A DNA stretch of 51,787 nt from JACTOJ01 sp032335695 (GTDB lineage Bacteria > Bacillota > Clostridia > Clostridiales > Clostridiaceae), in assembly GCF_032335695.1 (NCBI RefSeq), contig NZ_JACTOJ010000029.1, forward strand, positions 1 through 51,787, read 5' to 3'. The position numbers were made by a program, and so were the translations under genes. The stretch's first letter is position 1. Each line of letters begins with the position of its first letter. A model generated the notes under the pieces. That model did not search any database and was not told the DNA's origin. It was given only the letters and a program-made list of their open reading frames with translations. Positions 18,213 to 27,058 of the stretch are shown in pieces.

Positions 18213-18254
18213 TAAAAAATTAAAGAGCTAGATTTGAAAATAGAAATCTAGCTC
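18213..18254 (-). terminator. Intrinsic terminator downstream of the small YtxH-like gene
   Basis: GAGCTAGATTT (18225-18235) pairs exactly with AAATCTAGCTC (18244-18254) around an eight-base loop. On the minus strand it is followed by TTTAATTTTTTA. Confidence 0.65.
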
Positions 18255-18355
18255 ACTAATGTAAAAATCAAAAATATTTTTTGTAAAATTTGTTAATACA
18301 ACAATGTTTTTAGCTACTTTTTAACAATATTTAAAAGAATTTATTTTTCTTAATA

Positions 18356-18376
18356 GTTCTGATTTAAAACATAGCC
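18356..18376. repeat. Half copy of repeat R1 overlapping a stop codon
   Basis: GTTCTGATTTAAAACATAGCC matches the outer ends of R1 copies such as 20647-20695. It supplies the last codons and the stop of the small gene at 18364-18537. Confidence 0.4.
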
Positions 18377-18537
18377 TTCTTGATTGGATTGTACATGTCT
18401 CCAGCCACATTCATAAGCATCCTATCAAATCTTTTGATTTTTTTTCTTGTTGATCTGTCCAGTTCCGGAACCATCATTACACCAACTGCAGCTCCTATAA
18501 TTGCTCCGGTAGTTATACCACTAATAAAGCCTTTCAT
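18364..18537 (-). CDS. Small YtxH-like protein (57 residues)
   Basis: The short reading frame starts MKGFISGITTGAIIGAAVGV, a Gly/Ala-rich hydrophobic segment, and continues with a charged part (ELDRSTRKKIKRF) ending MYNPIKKAMF. This is the layout of YtxH-type small proteins: one membrane-associating segment and a basic amphipathic tail. AAAGGAG lies ten bases before the ATG. The last codons lie within a copy of repeat R1. The terminator at 18213-18254 is 110 bases downstream. Role unknown; related small proteins are often stress- or envelope-linked. Confidence 0.75.
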   Translation of the reverse strand: MKGFISGITTGAIIGAAVGVMMVPELDRSTRKKIKRFDRMLMNVAGDMYNPIKKAMF

Positions 18538-18632
18538 ATATCACACACTCCTTTAAATTTATTTCGAAAATAACTAACTGTATCTATTAATTAGAATGTG
18601 CCATTATCCATAATTTTAAACATGGTATTTTT

Positions 18633-18654
18633 TCCTACTATATCTATAGTAGGA
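18633..18654. repeat. Perfect inverted repeat TCCTACTATA/TATAGTAGGA
   Basis: Ten-base arms are separated by two bases, just downstream of the RNase H stop codon. T-rich sequence follows on the plus strand rather than on the minus strand, so it is a poor terminator for the RNase H gene. Confidence 0.4.
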
Positions 18655-18673
18655 ATTAATTTTTTATTATGCA

Positions 18674-19606
18674 CTAAATAAGATTTAAAAGATATTTAAT
18701 AAACTCTATTTGTTCTTTTTCAATAAGTTCTGATAATATTTGTTCTTTTGATTTAGAGAAACTTTTATATTCCTCAACTAGAGACTTAAATTTTTCTATC
18801 ATATAGCTATGAGATTCATCTATAGTATTAGAAACATTATTAGAACTATTATTAACAACTGCTATGTTTTCAGAACTATCCGGTGCAATCTTCAATATTT
18901 GCGCTTTTAATTCTTCATTTGCAACTTTTACAATATTAGTACTAAGCCACTTTGAAACAACTTTATCAGACTTTATTGATAGTTTTTCTTTGCATTCCTC
19001 ATCAACAAGTTCATTAAAAAAATCTCCGGTATGGCTGTCTACCTTAACAAATATAACTTCAATGCCTTGTTTAAATAAACTTTGCATTTTATTATAGTAC
19101 TCCTCGGATGATTTTTCTTTCCTATCCCAAAATCCTGTTGCATGATGGCATACTCCCTCATAATCATGAAATATGACTACTTTTTTATCTCCCTTACCTA
19201 GAGCATACTCCACTGCTTTTACGGCTGCCTCCAATTCTCCAGCTATCTGTCTAATACTTTTTTGAGAGTTATCTATTGATGAATTTGCTTCTATATATTC
19301 TATTACTTCATTTCTCACAGCCACCAATCCATATGCATATTTTTCACTGCTTGAATTATAGCTGCCATCTACATATATATGTAAGCAATCCATAGGATAT
19401 TGATCTTTTCCCTTTTTTAGAGAATTATTACCTTCACTTAAATATTTTCGGGCAGCTTCTATATTTTCAAAGCTTTTATATTTAGCCCCCTTTACTCCTT
19501 TTATATATTTCTCGCATTCACTCCAGCTATATGTTATCGTATCTATAATTTTTTCATTCTTATTAAAATCAAAGCCTTCTTTTATTGCATATACTTTTTT
19601 AGGCAT
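18674..19606 (-). CDS. Ribonuclease H with N-terminal viroplasmin (hybrid-binding) domain
   Basis: It cleaves the RNA of RNA-DNA hybrids. The 310-residue protein has a viroplasmin/RHBD domain (residues 4-56, KVYAIKEG...WSECEKYIKG...KSFENIEAARKYL) and an RNase HI domain (75-210). The active-site residues are Asp80 (YVDGS), Glu124 (AGELEAA), Asp148 (FHDYEG), His192 and Asp202. A C-terminal extension of about 100 residues is not part of the standard enzyme; it is Asn/Ser-rich, then helical. The ATG abuts the TAG of the upstream gene, and its AGGAG lies inside that gene, so the two form an operon. Confidence 0.92.
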   Translation of the reverse strand: MPKKVYAIKEGFDFNKNEKIIDTITYSWSECEKYIKGVKGAKYKSFENIEAARKYLSEGNNSLKKGKDQYPMDCLHIYVDGSYNSSSEKYAYGLVAVRNEVIEYIEANSSIDNSQKSIRQIAGELEAAVKAVEYALGKGDKKVVIFHDYEGVCHHATGFWDRKEKSSEEYYNKMQSLFKQGIEVIFVKVDSHTGDFFNELVDEECKEKLSIKSDKVVSKWLSTNIVKVANEELKAQILKIAPDSSENIAVVNNSSNNVSNTIDESHSYMIEKFKSLVEEYKSFSKSKEQILSELIEKEQIEFIKYLLNLI

Positions 19607-20593
19607 CTAATTTTTCTCCTTTTCAATTGCTTTTATTTCTCTACTCTTTTTTCTATTTTTAATTTTATCCTTTGCTATTTTAAATACAGCAGAAAGCTTG
19701 TTTTTACTAGTTATATTATTTATGTAATTCACTCCACCTCGTATAATCTTAATTATATCCTCTCTTCCTTGCCAATTCTCTATTATTATGTCTTCAGGTA
19801 CATCGTTCAATATTTTATTTAAGGCATAAAAAACCACTCCAAAATCGTCCATTTCTCCTACAACAGGTATAAAATCAGGAACTATATCAAAGGGAGATAC
19901 TGCATAGGCAAAAGCCCCTGCGCATATAGCTTTCGTTTTGAAAGGTACTCTGGAATCTTTATAAAGCCTTACTAAAAGTGCTGCTAAATCAGGCATTATC
20001 ATTATATAAGGAGTAATATCATTAAACTTTGACGGAATCTTTTCCTTAATTCTCCTTCTTACTTGTGAATATTTATCGCTTTTACACATAACTGCTTGTT
20101 TAACCACTTCTTCTTTTTCAGTTTTATCTTCTGCGACATTATTTTTCATTCCTATATTTATGTCTACAGCCTCTATGATAACTGAATTCAATTCAAGTTT
20201 TAAAGCTTTCAGTTTTACTCCTAATTTTATCGGTGACAGCTTAAGCAGGTCATTTATCTTAAGTACTACCAAGCCATCTTTATAATTAATGCCTATATCA
20301 CTTAGCTCTTTTAAAACCTTTTTGAGTACTATATTTGTTATCCATTTAAAAATGGGTAATTTTAAAACAGAAAAACTTATTAATTTTAATTCCACACTTG
20401 ATTCTGTTACTCCTACTAAAGAAACTACCCCTTTAAAATTTATATTGATAATTTTTTTATATCTTCCCTTGATTTCAATGTTTTTACCGATGGTCACAGC
20501 TTCAATTGTTAATCCAGAAACTTCAACAAAATCTTCTATTATAGACATTATGTCTTTTGTTGTAAATCTTAAGTTTACTTCACTAATATTCAC
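19607..20593 (-). CDS. DUF1232 (YkvA-like) protein with long N-terminal domain
   Basis: The C-terminal part of this 328-residue protein carries a DUF1232 domain (about residues 210-260): FKTKAICAGAFAYAVSPFDI followed by VPDFIPVVGEMDD, a short hydrophobic hairpin typical of this family. The first 170 residues are rich in beta-type alternation (VVSLVGVTESSVELKLISFSV) and I do not recognise them. The function of the domain is not established. The gene is the first of a two-gene operon with the RNase H gene. Confidence 0.82.
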   Translation of the reverse strand: MNISEVNLRFTTKDIMSIIEDFVEVSGLTIEAVTIGKNIEIKGRYKKIININFKGVVSLVGVTESSVELKLISFSVLKLPIFKWITNIVLKKVLKELSDIGINYKDGLVVLKINDLLKLSPIKLGVKLKALKLELNSVIIEAVDINIGMKNNVAEDKTEKEEVVKQAVMCKSDKYSQVRRRIKEKIPSKFNDITPYIMIMPDLAALLVRLYKDSRVPFKTKAICAGAFAYAVSPFDIVPDFIPVVGEMDDFGVVFYALNKILNDVPEDIIIENWQGREDIIKIIRGGVNYINNITSKNKLSAVFKIAKDKIKNRKKSREIKAIEKEKN

Positions 20594-20646
20594 TTAGTAT
20601 ATCCCCCCAGAAACACTTATTTAAACCTTTTCTCATTTTTTTAATT

Positions 20647-20695
20647 GGTTCTGTTTTAAATCAGTGTTGATTTCACATTTTTTTAAAACATAGCC
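20647..20695. repeat. R1 repeat (copy 4)
   Basis: It begins GGTTCTGTTTTAAATCAGTG and ends TTTTAAAACATAGCC. Its outer ends are inverted imperfectly. It lies in the 375-base divergent gap 20594-20968, which otherwise shows AT-rich promoter-like sequence and no convincing gene. Confidence 0.5.
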
Positions 20696-20968
20696 TTTTT
20701 ATTCAATCCATAATTATATCTGTAATTATACCATAGTACCATAAATTACTATAACAAATTTTATGAATATCATTAGACAAGCTATTAAAAATATTTATAA
20801 TAGATAAAGTAAGCAGAATTAAATTATCTAAACGTGATGCTTGTAGTTAAATTAGTTATAGTTGTAATTTTCGGAATTTTCATTCATTGTATGTAAATCT
20901 AATAATAATTAGGTATTTAAATAGGATAAAAACATTTAAAATTCTTCATAAGAAAGGAAGTCGAACAT

Positions 20969-22732
20969 ATGAATAGATTAAAAAAGAAACATATATTTAT
21001 TCCTGCAATAATAGCTATAGTAGCTATGACCTTCTTAGTAATTTATAATTTAGCCTTTGCTTCTAATAAATCTGAAAGTTATTCAGCTTTTCAAACAGAT
21101 GTAGAAAATAAGAATGTAGCTACTGTATATTTAACAGATACTTCAAAAATAAAAGTAAAATTGAAGGATGGTACAATATATTCAACTGATAACCCTAGAA
21201 GCAGCGATTTCAAGCAAAGCCTTCTAAGTGACGGGATAAATGTTGATGAGAATTCTGATTACAGCCTTCCAGAGATAGCTTTATCTCTCGTTATGGGTTT
21301 ATCTTTAATTTCGGTTCTGTTTATTTTAATAAAGACATCAAAATTATCTTCCAATAAGCTTGGGGTCGTTGATACCGTTGATGTTTCTGCTGGCAGCAGA
21401 ACAAAATATACTTTTGACAAAGTAGCAGGAAATGAAGAAGCTAAAGAAAGTGTAAAAGATATAGTGGATTTTCTTAAAAATCCAGAAAAATATTCTGTCT
21501 ACGGAGCTAGAATGCCAAAAGGAATAATACTTTATGGTGAACCAGGCACAGGGAAAACTCTTCTTGCAAAGGCCGTTGCAGGGGAAGCCGGTGTTCCATT
21601 TTTCGCAATGTCCGGATCTGATTTCGTTCAGGTATACGTTGGAGTTGGAGCAGGCAGGATAAGAAATTTATTCAAAAAAGCAAGAAGTCATGGAAAAGCG
21701 GTAATTTTTATAGATGAAATTGATGCTATAGGCAAAAAGAGAGATTCTGGAAGGTCTGGAGGTAATGATGAACGTGATCAGACCTTAAATGCACTCCTTA
21801 CAGAGATGTCCGGCTTTAATGAAAGTGAAGGAATAGTGGTTATTGCAGCTACAAATAGGCTAGATATGCTGGATTCCGCTCTTTTAAGACCAGGAAGATT
21901 CGATAGACACATAGAAGTAACTCTCCCAGATGTAAGTGCTAGAGAAAAAATATTAAATCTACACCTGAAAAACAAACCCGTAAAAGATATAGATGTAAAG
22001 GATTGGGCACATTCCACAGCATATTTCTCTGGAGCTAAAATTGAAAGTCTAGTTAATGAAGCTGCTATATTAGCATGCAAAGATATGAGTCCATTTATAA
22101 CTTCAGAATACATGGATAAAGCTTTTTCTATAGTAGTAGCAGGGCATGAGAAAATCGATAGAGGACATATAAAAGAAAAAGACTTGCTAATAACTTCTTA
22201 TCATGAATGTGGACATGCTTTAGTATCTTTATTAAAGCTTCCAAATGAAAAAGTGTCAAAAGTGACTATAATCCCAAGTACCAAAGGTGCTGGCGGCTAT
22301 ACCATGAGCATACCAGAAGATTTAATGTATCACGACTTAGATTATTTAAGAAGAAGGATAATGGTAATGCTAGGCGGCCGTGCTGCAGAAGAACTTACAC
22401 TTGGTAAGGATAAAATAACTACTGGTGCATATGGAGACCTGCAGCATTCCACAAACTTAGTAACAAAGATGGTTACTCAATACGGAATGGGCGAAAGCTT
22501 AGGACTGCTTAATTTAAATGAATTGAAGAATTTCATTTCACCTTCTCCTAACGAACTAGTAGAAGAATGTAAAAACATTGTGTCCGCACTATATGAGGAT
22601 ACATTACAATTATTAAAATCTAATGAAGCCTTGCTAAAAATTATGGCTGAAAAATTATTGAAAAAAGAGACTCTATATTTTGAAGAACTTAAAGAAATAA
22701 TTTCCCCAGCAGCAGTTTATAATTGCGACTAA
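20969..22732 (+). CDS. FtsH-like membrane-bound AAA+ zinc protease
   Basis: The 587-residue protein has the full FtsH plan: a transmembrane helix (8-30), an extracytoplasmic part of about 70 residues, a second helix (101-121), an AAA+ module with Walker A GEPGTGKT (190-197), Walker B VIFIDEIDA, the second region of homology ATNRLDMLDSALLRPGRFDR, and an M41 protease domain with HECGH (412-416) and the third zinc ligand Asp490. It differs from canonical FtsH in Glu for Pro in Walker A, Tyr for Phe in the pore loop (VYVG), Cys in the zinc motif, and a shorter C-terminus. It is probably a second FtsH paralogue rather than the housekeeping one. AAAGGAAG precedes ATG. Confidence 0.92.
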   Translation: MNRLKKKHIFIPAIIAIVAMTFLVIYNLAFASNKSESYSAFQTDVENKNVATVYLTDTSKIKVKLKDGTIYSTDNPRSSDFKQSLLSDGINVDENSDYSLPEIALSLVMGLSLISVLFILIKTSKLSSNKLGVVDTVDVSAGSRTKYTFDKVAGNEEAKESVKDIVDFLKNPEKYSVYGARMPKGIILYGEPGTGKTLLAKAVAGEAGVPFFAMSGSDFVQVYVGVGAGRIRNLFKKARSHGKAVIFIDEIDAIGKKRDSGRSGGNDERDQTLNALLTEMSGFNESEGIVVIAATNRLDMLDSALLRPGRFDRHIEVTLPDVSAREKILNLHLKNKPVKDIDVKDWAHSTAYFSGAKIESLVNEAAILACKDMSPFITSEYMDKAFSIVVAGHEKIDRGHIKEKDLLITSYHECGHALVSLLKLPNEKVSKVTIIPSTKGAGGYTMSIPEDLMYHDLDYLRRRIMVMLGGRAAEELTLGKDKITTGAYGDLQHSTNLVTKMVTQYGMGESLGLLNLNELKNFISPSPNELVEECKNIVSALYEDTLQLLKSNEALLKIMAEKLLKKETLYFEELKEIISPAAVYNCD

Positions 22733-22761
22733 AATATTTCTAAGTTTATATTGTACTCATT

Positions 22762-22798
22762 AAAAGGATTGCCTGATAAGATGGCAATCCTTTTATTT
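22762..22798. terminator. Bidirectional intrinsic terminator
   Basis: AAAAGGATTGCC (22762-22773) pairs exactly with GGCAATCCTTTT (22783-22794) around a nine-base loop. It overlaps the stop codon of the rhomboid gene and serves both converging genes. Confidence 0.85.
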
Positions 22799-23812
22799 CC
22801 CAGATCTTCTAAGTTCAAAAAATATAGCTATAAGCATCCCGCCTATAAGCCCTCCTATATGAGCAGCATTATCTATATTGCTTACGGATAATCCTATTAA
22901 TAGATTAATAACTATAGCTTTAAAAATTTCATTAATAAAAGCTCTTCCTATTTTTTTTCTCATCATAAAAGCATAAACAAAAGCTGCACCTAAAAGACCA
23001 AAAATGGCTCCAGAAGCTCCAACAGATATACTATTAGAAAAAATCAGACTTCCAATGGCTCCATATATTCCAGACACTGCGTAAATAATAGAAAATTTTT
23101 TACTCTTATATATGTTTTCAACTAAAGTTCCTATTATCTTTAACGCATACATGTTCAGCAAAAGATGAATTAAATTTGCATGTAAAAACATTGAACTAAT
23201 AATTCTATGATACTGTCCTGCTCTTACATAGGGTCCATAGAGCGCTCCAAAGTTCAGCAGCGTCTCATTGTCAATGCTAAATAAACTGTTTACAATATTG
23301 CCACTGCTTAGCACCATAATAGCGAACACAAGTATATTAGTTATTATTAATATGTTGGTAACAGGTACCTTAAAAAATCCTGTGGCCTCTTTCTCTATGT
23401 TTTTATTTTTAATATAATAATTGATTACAGCAGCAGCATATCCTTCTCCGTAGCTATATGTTATCTTTAATTCTCTTGGATTAACAACTATAATAGAACT
23501 TCCAATTATGTATCCAGCGGGATATACCATTAATTCATTTTTATTTATATCTGCTTCACTTATTACCACAAAGCTTAATCTTATACCTTTTTCTCCTATA
23601 TATCTGGAGCTAACATAATCGATCGCTTTATCTCTGCCATAAATATAATTTTTTTCTGTTAAAAACACTGCAATTTCATCAAACTTATTAGAATCAGAGG
23701 ATTGAAGCATCCAAATAGAATTTCCTGAAGTATCTCTGCTTAACTCATCAAGTTTAAATAGCCCAGTGCTTAATATGTAATTCACCAGTTCTTTTTCAAG
23801 TTTATTTGACAT
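22793..23812 (-). CDS. Rhomboid-family intramembrane serine protease with N-terminal extension
   Basis: It cleaves transmembrane segments of other proteins within the bilayer. In this 339-residue protein, six or seven membrane helices occupy residues about 150-335. The catalytic residues are Ser268 in GASGAIFG and His318 in NAAHIGG, with the family HxxxN pattern HANLIHLLLN (about 211-220). The first 140 residues form a soluble cytoplasmic domain that I do not recognise. The gene follows the HD-GYP gene by ten bases and probably shares its transcript. AGGTGG precedes ATG. Confidence 0.92.
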   Translation of the reverse strand: MSNKLEKELVNYILSTGLFKLDELSRDTSGNSIWMLQSSDSNKFDEIAVFLTEKNYIYGRDKAIDYVSSRYIGEKGIRLSFVVISEADINKNELMVYPAGYIIGSSIIVVNPRELKITYSYGEGYAAAVINYYIKNKNIEKEATGFFKVPVTNILIITNILVFAIMVLSSGNIVNSLFSIDNETLLNFGALYGPYVRAGQYHRIISSMFLHANLIHLLLNMYALKIIGTLVENIYKSKKFSIIYAVSGIYGAIGSLIFSNSISVGASGAIFGLLGAAFVYAFMMRKKIGRAFINEIFKAIVINLLIGLSVSNIDNAAHIGGLIGGMLIAIFFELRRSGK

Positions 23813-23822
23813 ACTTCACCAC

Positions 23823-24881
23823 CTATATTATATTATCTACCACCACTTCTCTGCTTTCAGACAAATTAATTTCATAAAATGGAATAGGCTTTTTAGTTTC
23901 CTTGTCATAAAGCACTCTTATCACTGGTTTATCTGGAAATCCTTTGTTCTGTTTAATTACATACCCTTCAATGCCATTAGACAATTTTAAACAGCTTCCT
24001 AACGGATAAACTCCAAAAGTATTTTTAAATGCCAGAACTACATCTTGGTAAAACATAACTTCGCTGGCAGCTATTATTAATTCATATGCATCATAAGGCT
24101 TTAATTTTTTTCTATAGCTCCTGTCATTCACCACTGCATCATATACATCACATAGACTTACTATATTGGCCATCTTATTTATGTTATCCTTATCTAGTCC
24201 CCTAGGATATCCATAGCCATCCACTCTTTCATGGTGCTGCATAGCAATGTCTATGACCTCTTCAGGTATTCTATAGTTGCTCTTTAATATATCCGCTCCA
24301 AATATTGGGTGATTCTTCATTTGTTCATATTCTTCCTCTGTAAGCTTACCTGGTTTGTTTATAATGCTGTTGCTGATTTTTAACTTACCAATATCATGCA
24401 ATATTCCGCCTAATCCTAATTTTTTTAATTTATCTTCGCTATATTTCATCTCCGTCCCCATAAATATAGCCATTATTCCTGTATCTACACTATGAAGATA
24501 AGTATAATTATCATGAGTTTTTATATCTGCCATATACTTACCCAAATCTGATGATTCTATAACATAGTCCACTAATTCCTCTATTTTTTTCACAGCTTCC
24601 TTTAACTGCCTTTTATTGTAATTATTAACATTTTTCATTATTATATCCATATTTTTTATAGCCGATTTTTTCAGTTCTACTAATTTTTCATCTTCACTTG
24701 GTACATCTGATAATCTATCATCTTCTATGTAAACATAGGTTATACCAAGCTCTCTTAATTTTAAAATATATTCGCTAGTCAGAGTAACCCCGGCTCTTAG
24801 AAGCACTCTTCCGTCGCTGGTCAATATGCTTTTACCTAAAACTTCACCGCTCACTACCCTATTTATAAATTCAAATCTCAT
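23823..24881 (-). CDS. HD-GYP domain protein, probable cyclic-di-GMP phosphodiesterase
   Basis: The 352-residue protein has an N-terminal part of about 115 residues that is common in HD-GYP proteins, then the HD-GYP domain. The metal ligands and signature are visible: HD at 162-163, His191, HHE at 216-218 and DGYGYP (221-226). The family hydrolyses cyclic-di-GMP (some members act on related dinucleotides). No receiver or membrane segment is present, so it is cytoplasmic. GAGGTG precedes ATG. It is the first gene of a pair with the rhomboid protease. Confidence 0.92.
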   Translation of the reverse strand: MRFEFINRVVSGEVLGKSILTSDGRVLLRAGVTLTSEYILKLRELGITYVYIEDDRLSDVPSEDEKLVELKKSAIKNMDIIMKNVNNYNKRQLKEAVKKIEELVDYVIESSDLGKYMADIKTHDNYTYLHSVDTGIMAIFMGTEMKYSEDKLKKLGLGGILHDIGKLKISNSIINKPGKLTEEEYEQMKNHPIFGADILKSNYRIPEEVIDIAMQHHERVDGYGYPRGLDKDNINKMANIVSLCDVYDAVVNDRSYRKKLKPYDAYELIIAASEVMFYQDVVLAFKNTFGVYPLGSCLKLSNGIEGYVIKQNKGFPDKPVIRVLYDKETKKPIPFYEINLSESREVVVDNII

Positions 24882-25125
24882 AAAAACACCTCAAAAAAAT
24901 TACTACGACTTATATTATACTATCAAAAGGACTACATTTCATCTTTTTAGAACAAATTTTTAACTATTTACCTATGTTTATTAATTATTTTAAAATAAAA
25001 TTTAAAATATATTGTATAATATAGAAATACTGTGTAATATCAACATCTACACTCTAACATAATATTCGCAAGAAATATTAATTAACTGGACAAATTTAAT
25101 TTTACTATTGAATATAATAATAAAA

Positions 25126-25204
25126 GGATATCTACATCTTTCAAAATATCTGAAAGGCAAAAATATTATTATTTCAGATATTCCTATTATGATTATAGAT
25201 ATCC
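25126..25204 (-). terminator. Nested hairpins downstream of pepF
   Basis: GGATATCT (25126-25133) pairs with AGATATCC (25197-25204), and inside it AATATCTGAAA (25145-25155) pairs exactly with TTTCAGATATT (25172-25182). On the minus strand TTTTATTATTAT follows. It ends the pepF transcript. The rest of the 24882-25229 gap is AT-rich without a gene. Confidence 0.55.
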
Positions 25205-25229
25205 ACATTTCAAAATTTATTTATGAAAC

Positions 25230-27026
25230 TTATTTTTCTTCAAGTAAGTCTAATAACTCACTAAATCTTGCAAGTGTATCTTCAAGAGGCTTAGAAGTAG
25301 TCATATCTACACCAGCATTCTTTAGTATGTTTATTGGATAATCGCTTCCTCCGCTTTTTAAGAAACCTTTATACTTATCTACCCCTGCATCTCCTAAGCT
25401 TAAAATTGATTTAGCAAAGGATGTGGCAGCTGCATATCCAGTGGCATATTGATATACGTAGAAATCTGAATAAAAATGAGGTATTCTTGCCCACTCCATA
25501 TCTATCTCTTTATCAACTATCATTTCTGGCCCAAAGTACTTTTTATTTAATTTATGCCATATATCACAAAGATTAACTGCTGTTAAAGGATTTCCTGCTT
25601 CTATACTCTCATGAGTTATCTTCTCAAATTCAGCGAACATAAGCTGCCTAAATACTGTTGTCCTGATCTGCTCAAGCTGTTGATTTATAAGATACTTTTT
25701 CTTATTTTTATCTTTTTCATTATCTATAAGATAATTTATGAGCAGAGCTTCATTTGTAGTAGAGGCTACTTCTGCACAAAATAATGTATAGTCAGCATAA
25801 ATATAAGGCTGAGTTTTTCTTGAATAATAGGAATGTATGGAATGTCCCATTTCATGCACTAATGTGGATACATCGCTTAATTCATAATTATAATTAAGAA
25901 GAACATAAGGCATTGTATCATAGGACCCCCAAGAATATGCCCCGCCTCTCTTTCCTTTATTCTCATACTTATCTATCCATCTGCTGTTAATTCCTTCTTG
26001 GAATATATTCAAATATTCTTCTCCAAGAGGCGCAATCCCTTTTACAGCCATATTTACAGCTTCTTCAAATTCTATATGTTCGCTTTCTACCTCTACGATA
26101 GGAACATACAAATCATACATATGTATTTCATCAAGTCCAAGCAATTTCTTCTTTATGCTTACATATCTATGTAAAACCGATATATTTTTATCTATGGTCT
26201 CCAAAGCCTTCTCATAAACTTCTACTGGTATATTGTTAGGCTTCAAAGAGCTCTCCAAGGAGCTTTGATATTTTTTAGTCTTAGACTTAAATACAAAGTT
26301 TTTAACGGAAGAAGTAAGAGTTGCAGCAAAAGTATTCTTATAATTTTCATAGGTTCCAAAAAGAGCCTTGAAAGCATTTTCTCTAACTTCTCTTTTTTTA
26401 CTTTTTATAAAAGCCATATAATTTACTTCTGTAAGTTCTACCTTATTGCCGCCTTCATCCTCAATAACAGGAAAAGTCATGTCAGCATTAGATAACCTGC
26501 CAAATATATTTTCTGGAGCATCCAAGCAATCAGAAACAGAAGCTAATAATTCTTCTTCAGCTCTTGATAATGTATGAGGCTTCATCTTCAATACATCATC
26601 CAGTAAGAATTTATACATCTCAAGCTCTGGCTGCTGCTTTATAGCCTCTCCAATATATGCTTCAGGCAAGCTTAATATTTCTGGTACAAAAAAGGCTTCA
26701 TAGCTTCTTATCTCTGGAAGATAACTATCTATTTTATCCCTCATAGCCTGATATTCTGCATTAGCAGTATCTTCATCACTTCTAAGATGTGCATATATAA
26801 ACAGCTTTTCCGCTTTTCTTGAAATTATTTCACTTTCCTTAAAGTACTCCAATAGCTTTTTAGAATCAGAAAGCTTACCAGAAAAATCTTTTATGCTTGC
26901 TGCCACTGCTTTAAGGTTTTCTAAGTCCTTTTCCCAGTCAGCATTACTTTCATATATTGCTTCTACATTCCAAGTATCTTCTGCCTTAATCTCCTGTCTT
27001 AGTTTTATTTTCTTTACTTCTGCCAT
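25230..27026 (-). CDS. pepF: Oligoendopeptidase F
   Basis: This cytoplasmic zinc metallopeptidase of family M3 degrades peptides of roughly 7 to 17 residues. The 598 residues match the family length. The zinc motif HEMGHSIHS lies near residue 388, and the C-terminal family phrase GYAAATSFAKSIL is present. The start ATG follows AAGGAG. It is the third gene of a run fur-(27059)-pepF with gaps of about 35 bases. Confidence 0.96.
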   Translation of the reverse strand: MAEVKKIKLRQEIKAEDTWNVEAIYESNADWEKDLENLKAVAASIKDFSGKLSDSKKLLEYFKESEIISRKAEKLFIYAHLRSDEDTANAEYQAMRDKIDSYLPEIRSYEAFFVPEILSLPEAYIGEAIKQQPELEMYKFLLDDVLKMKPHTLSRAEEELLASVSDCLDAPENIFGRLSNADMTFPVIEDEGGNKVELTEVNYMAFIKSKKREVRENAFKALFGTYENYKNTFAATLTSSVKNFVFKSKTKKYQSSLESSLKPNNIPVEVYEKALETIDKNISVLHRYVSIKKKLLGLDEIHMYDLYVPIVEVESEHIEFEEAVNMAVKGIAPLGEEYLNIFQEGINSRWIDKYENKGKRGGAYSWGSYDTMPYVLLNYNYELSDVSTLVHEMGHSIHSYYSRKTQPYIYADYTLFCAEVASTTNEALLINYLIDNEKDKNKKKYLINQQLEQIRTTVFRQLMFAEFEKITHESIEAGNPLTAVNLCDIWHKLNKKYFGPEMIVDKEIDMEWARIPHFYSDFYVYQYATGYAAATSFAKSILSLGDAGVDKYKGFLKSGGSDYPINILKNAGVDMTTSKPLEDTLARFSELLDLLEEK

Positions 27027-27058
27027 ACAAATTACACTCCTTACGCTAATTGATATAT

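Noticed and set aside
20837..20898. 20-residue hydrophobic frame (MLVVKLVIVVIFG...) upstream of the FtsH-like gene
   Set aside because: It has no ribosome binding site and is too short to separate from chance in AT-rich DNA.
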